The notes under the pieces: model-generated | The model's database searches: none | What the model was told of the DNA's origin: nothing | The model's input: only the letters and a program-made list of their open reading frames with translations | Assembly: GCA_937895985.1 (NCBI GenBank) | Contig: CALBKL010000039.1 | Location: 1 to 6,551, forward strand | Direction of reading: 5' to 3' | Source of the DNA: an uncultured Solobacterium sp. | GTDB lineage: Bacteria > Bacillota_I > Bacilli_A > Erysipelotrichales > Erysipelotrichaceae | DNA: 6,551 nucleotides | Position numbers and translations under genes: made by a program | In this document: piece by piece, positions 4,999-6,551 of the stretch | How positions within the stretch are numbered: position 1 is the first letter of the stretch | Layout: every line of letters starts with the position of its first letter

Positions 4999-5430
4999 AT
5001 GAACAACAAATTAAATGTATTATTATCCGACTTAGTCGTTTTCTATCACAAGTTACAAAATAAGCACTGGTATGTAAGTGGACAGTCATTCTTCCAGATT
5101 CACCCAGAACTTGAGAATTTATATGATGCTGTATTACCACAGGTTGATACAGTTGGTGAATTAATCTTAATGAATGGTGGTAAGCCAGTTTCAACATTAA
5201 AGGAATTCCTTGCGAATGCAAAAATTGAAGAAGGTACAGATGCATACGTAACAAGTGTGAAGACTTTATACTCTGAATTATTACCTGACTATCAGTACCT
5301 ATTAAAGAGTGTTACAGAAATCAAGGAAGCTGCAGATGCTGAAAATAACTACCTTGTATCTGCGAAGATGGATGAATTTATCGCATCTTATGCTAAGACA
5401 ATCTGGATGTTAAACCAAGCATTACTATAA
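4999..5430 (+). CDS. dps: Dps-family mini-ferritin (iron storage and peroxide detoxification)
   Basis: A 143-residue four-helix ferritin-like protein expected to form a dodecamer that oxidises Fe(II), preferably with hydrogen peroxide, and stores the iron. The ferroxidase site shared between subunits is visible: His23 in NKHWYV, His35 and Glu39 in IHPELE, and Asp50 and Glu54 in the DTVGE helix. These correspond to H31, H43, D47, D58 and E62 of Listeria Dps; the only change is the conservative Glu for Asp47. Length is at the short end of the family. There is no Lys/Arg-rich N-terminal tail like that of E. coli Dps, so DNA binding through such a tail is unlikely. AAGGAG (4983-4988) lies ten bases before the ATG. 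It is a single-gene unit closed by a strong terminator and is divergent from the AraC-family gene. In an anaerobe it would complement the peroxide-sensing OhrR encoded earlier. Confidence 0.9.
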   Translation: MNNKLNVLLSDLVVFYHKLQNKHWYVSGQSFFQIHPELENLYDAVLPQVDTVGELILMNGGKPVSTLKEFLANAKIEEGTDAYVTSVKTLYSELLPDYQYLLKSVTEIKEAADAENNYLVSAKMDEFIASYAKTIWMLNQALL

Positions 5431-5449
5431 TCAATCAGAAATATATGCT

Positions 5450-5494
5450 ATCCCTGCTAGAGTTCCCCCCTACGACTAGCAGGGATTTCTTTTT
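5450..5494 (+). terminator. Intrinsic terminator of dps
   Basis: An 11-base-pair perfect stem, ATCCCTGCTAG (5450-5460) with CTAGCAGGGAT (5476-5486), a 15-base C-rich loop and a T-rich tail to 5494. The tail runs directly into the TTGACA box of the next promoter. Confidence 0.9.
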
Positions 5495-5521
5495 GACAAA
5501 GGAATGAATCAGAACTATAAT
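5493..5521 (+). promoter_or_regulatory. Perfect-consensus sigma-A-type promoter of the riboswitch/antiporter unit
   Basis: TTGACA (5493-5498) and TATAAT (5516-5521) are both perfect matches, separated by exactly 17 bases. Predicted start is near 5527-5528, one or two bases before the first riboswitch stem. Such a strong constitutive promoter is expected when control is by transcription termination in the leader. Confidence 0.88.
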
Positions 5522-5528
5522 TTCTGAC

Positions 5529-5590
5529 GGAAATGGGGTTTTCCAAGATTATAAATCTAAACCGCGATAAGTGCTGATAACTCCTGTAAC
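5529..5590 (+). ncRNA. Fluoride riboswitch aptamer (crcB RNA motif)
   Basis: The leader matches the fluoride aptamer architecture known from Thermotoga petrophila. P1 is GGAA (5529-5532) with TTCC (5541-5544), closing an eight-base loop ATGGGGTT of the same length as the AUGAGGCC loop. The conserved AAAC (5559-5562) precedes a short P3, GCG (5564-5566) with TGC (5572-5574), followed by TGAT. The loop bases GGGGTT (5535-5540) pair with AACTCC (5579-5584) as a six-base pseudoknot with one G-U pair, equivalent to GAGGCC with GGCCUC. An extra hairpin, AGATT-ATA-AATCT (5546-5558), sits between P1 and AAAC. The downstream gene is a cation:proton antiporter, a gene type known to be controlled by this class. 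The 3' strands are reused by the terminator that follows, so fluoride binding should allow read-through. Identification is by eye, not by covariance model. Confidence 0.85.
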
Positions 5591-5619
5591 TTCTTTTTGT
5601 TACGGGTATCAGCATTTTT
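5572..5619 (+). terminator. Riboswitch-controlled transcription terminator (expression platform)
   Basis: TGCTGATA (5572-5579) pairs with TATCAGCA (5607-5614), and CCTGTAAC (5583-5590) with GTTACGGG (5599-5606, one G-U pair). There is a three-base bulge and a T-rich loop, then TTTTT (5615-5619). It takes up the 3' strand of P3 and most of the pseudoknot strand, so hairpin and ligand-bound aptamer exclude each other. Confidence 0.88.
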
Positions 5620-5637
5620 ATATAAGGAGATAGAGTG

Positions 5638-6551
5638 ATGTTATTTAGTTTTGCGATGATTATTTTAGTTGGTGTAGTTTTTGCAATGATTATGCGTAAG
5701 CTAGGGTTACCAAATCTATTAGGGTATTTACTGGCGGGAATCATATTAGGACCATTTGTGTTCAACGTGATTGATACGACAACCTTTCAGATTTCATCTG
5801 ACATTCGACAGATTGCGCTAATGATTATCTTGATGCGTGCAGGCTTGAATTTAAAGATCTCGGATTTAAAGAAGGTTGGACCATCTGCTTTACTAATGTG
5901 TTTTGTTCCAGCAAGTTTTGAGATTTTGGGACTGATGATTTTAGCACCAATTTTTCTGCATTTAGATCTCTTGAATGCCGCAATTCTTGGAACTGTATTA
6001 GCTGCAGTATCGCCAGCTGTGGTTGTGCCGCTCATGTTAAAGCTAATGGATGAAGGGTATGGAACAAAAGAAGGGATTCCTCAACTGATCATGGCTGGTG
6101 CTTCGATGGATGATGTATATGTTATCGTATTATTTACTTCGTTATTAACACTTGCTAAGAGTGGAGAATTCAATGCATTATCCTTATTACGTATTCCAAC
6201 ATCAATCTTATTTGGAATTGTTTCTGGAATTGTATTAGGGTATGTGCTTTGCAAGTTCTATCGATTGTTGAAGTTATCTACAGGGATAGAACTTGCAAGC
6301 ATGTTTGCGATTGGGATGGTACTCATCACAATCGAAAGAATGATGACGGGTGTTGTGGGATTCTCTGGATTACTTGCTATTATGGCTTTGACAGCCACGA
6401 TACGTCATATCAAACCAGAGATAGCGGATAAATACTCTGCTGTTCTTGCGAAGTTATGGCAACCTGCTGAGATCTTCTTATTTGCGTTAGTAGGTGCGAG
6501 TGTAAGAATTGATTATGCAGTATCTTTTGGACCTGTTGTTTTGATTGTGAT
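5638..6551 (+). CDS. Cation:proton antiporter (CPA2-like, Na_H_Exchanger family), 3'-truncated by the window
   Basis: An open frame of 304 complete codons running off the window; a polytopic membrane protein with about nine hydrophobic segments visible. Family marks include LPNLLGYLLAGIILGP near residues 23-38, LAAVSPAVVVP with Pro126, and the acidic pair Asp158-Asp159 in GASMDDVYVIVLF. The Asp-Asp pair in the transport core is typical of electrogenic CPA2 antiporters; CPA1 members have Asn-Asp. It exchanges Na+ or K+ for protons across the cytoplasmic membrane. The start ATG has AAGGAG (5624-5629) eight bases upstream; GTG 5635 is less likely. The fluoride riboswitch and its terminator lie directly before it, so expression should rise with cytoplasmic fluoride. 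Whether it relieves fluoride stress by moving F-, Na+ or H+ is not known from the sequence. Any C-terminal nucleotide-binding (TrkA/RCK) domain, as in KefB-type proteins, would lie outside the window. Confidence 0.88.
   Translation, partial: MLFSFAMIILVGVVFAMIMRKLGLPNLLGYLLAGIILGPFVFNVIDTTTFQISSDIRQIALMIILMRAGLNLKISDLKKVGPSALLMCFVPASFEILGLMILAPIFLHLDLLNAAILGTVLAAVSPAVVVPLMLKLMDEGYGTKEGIPQLIMAGASMDDVYVIVLFTSLLTLAKSGEFNALSLLRIPTSILFGIVSGIVLGYVLCKFYRLLKLSTGIELASMFAIGMVLITIERMMTGVVGFSGLLAIMALTATIRHIKPEIADKYSAVLAKLWQPAEIFLFALVGASVRIDYAVSFGPVVLIV

Noticed and set aside
4997..5254. Antisense open frame opposite dps
   Set aside because: It overlaps a well-supported Dps gene, has no ribosome binding site and no recognisable protein features; it is a shadow frame.
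5529..5619. c-di-AMP (ydaO) or Mn2+ (yybP-ykoY) riboswitch before the antiporter
   Set aside because: Both classes are seen before ion transporters, but their conserved core sequences are absent; P1, pseudoknot, AAAC and TGAT fit the fluoride class.
5457..5765. Minus-strand open frame across the riboswitch and antiporter start
   Set aside because: It runs through the terminator, promoter and aptamer of the + strand and shows no family features.
6249..6431. Plus-strand open frame inside the antiporter region
   Set aside because: It lies out of frame within the continuous antiporter coding sequence.

Overview
The window looks like an ordinary chromosomal stretch of a low-GC, AT-biased member of the Bacillota (Firmicutes). 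Short intergenic gaps, AGGAG-type ribosome binding sites and intrinsic terminators support this. The style of the proteins (clostridial-type thioredoxin-reductase-like flavoprotein, Bacillus-type OhrR, Firmicutes-type pyridoxamine kinase, stand-alone ECF S component) suggests an Erysipelotrichales/Clostridia-like gut or oral anaerobe. That placement is inference. No mobile element, tRNA, rRNA or CRISPR array is visible, and no gap without a gene exceeds about 210 bases.

Layout. (1) 1-1049, + strand: the 3' part of a thioredoxin-reductase-like flavoprotein with degenerate NADPH-binding motifs, then an OhrR-type peroxide-sensing MarR regulator, closed by a bidirectional terminator. (2) 1070-1897, - strand: an ECF transporter S component, then a small AroQ chorismate mutase. 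The mutase's likely promoter is built into the S-component gene's terminator. (3) 1993-3917: a MocR-family (GntR-aminotransferase) regulator divergent from the S-component gene and convergent with a pyridoxal/pyridoxamine kinase gene. (4) 4012-5430: an AraC-family regulator divergent from a Dps-like mini-ferritin. (5) 5493-6551: a perfect sigma-A-type promoter, a fluoride (crcB-type) riboswitch with an overlapping terminator, and a cation:proton antiporter that runs off the window.

How the parts fit. The S-component gene, MocR gene and kinase gene appear to form a vitamin B6 uptake and salvage module. The same CCAGA core occurs as a pair exactly 24 bp apart upstream of both the S-component gene and the kinase gene, at nearly the same distance from a -10 box. 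In the first case the pair also straddles the -10 of the MocR gene. This fits a MocR protein that activates two targets and represses itself. Unusually, this MocR has Asn where the family has its PLP-binding Lys, and it lacks roughly the last 100 residues of the aminotransferase-like domain. The antiporter leader folds as a fluoride aptamer: P1, P3 and a six-pair pseudoknot matching the known architecture. The terminator reuses the P3 and pseudoknot strands, predicting a fluoride-ON switch. The remaining genes (flavoprotein, OhrR, Dps) fit oxidative-stress defence in an anaerobe.
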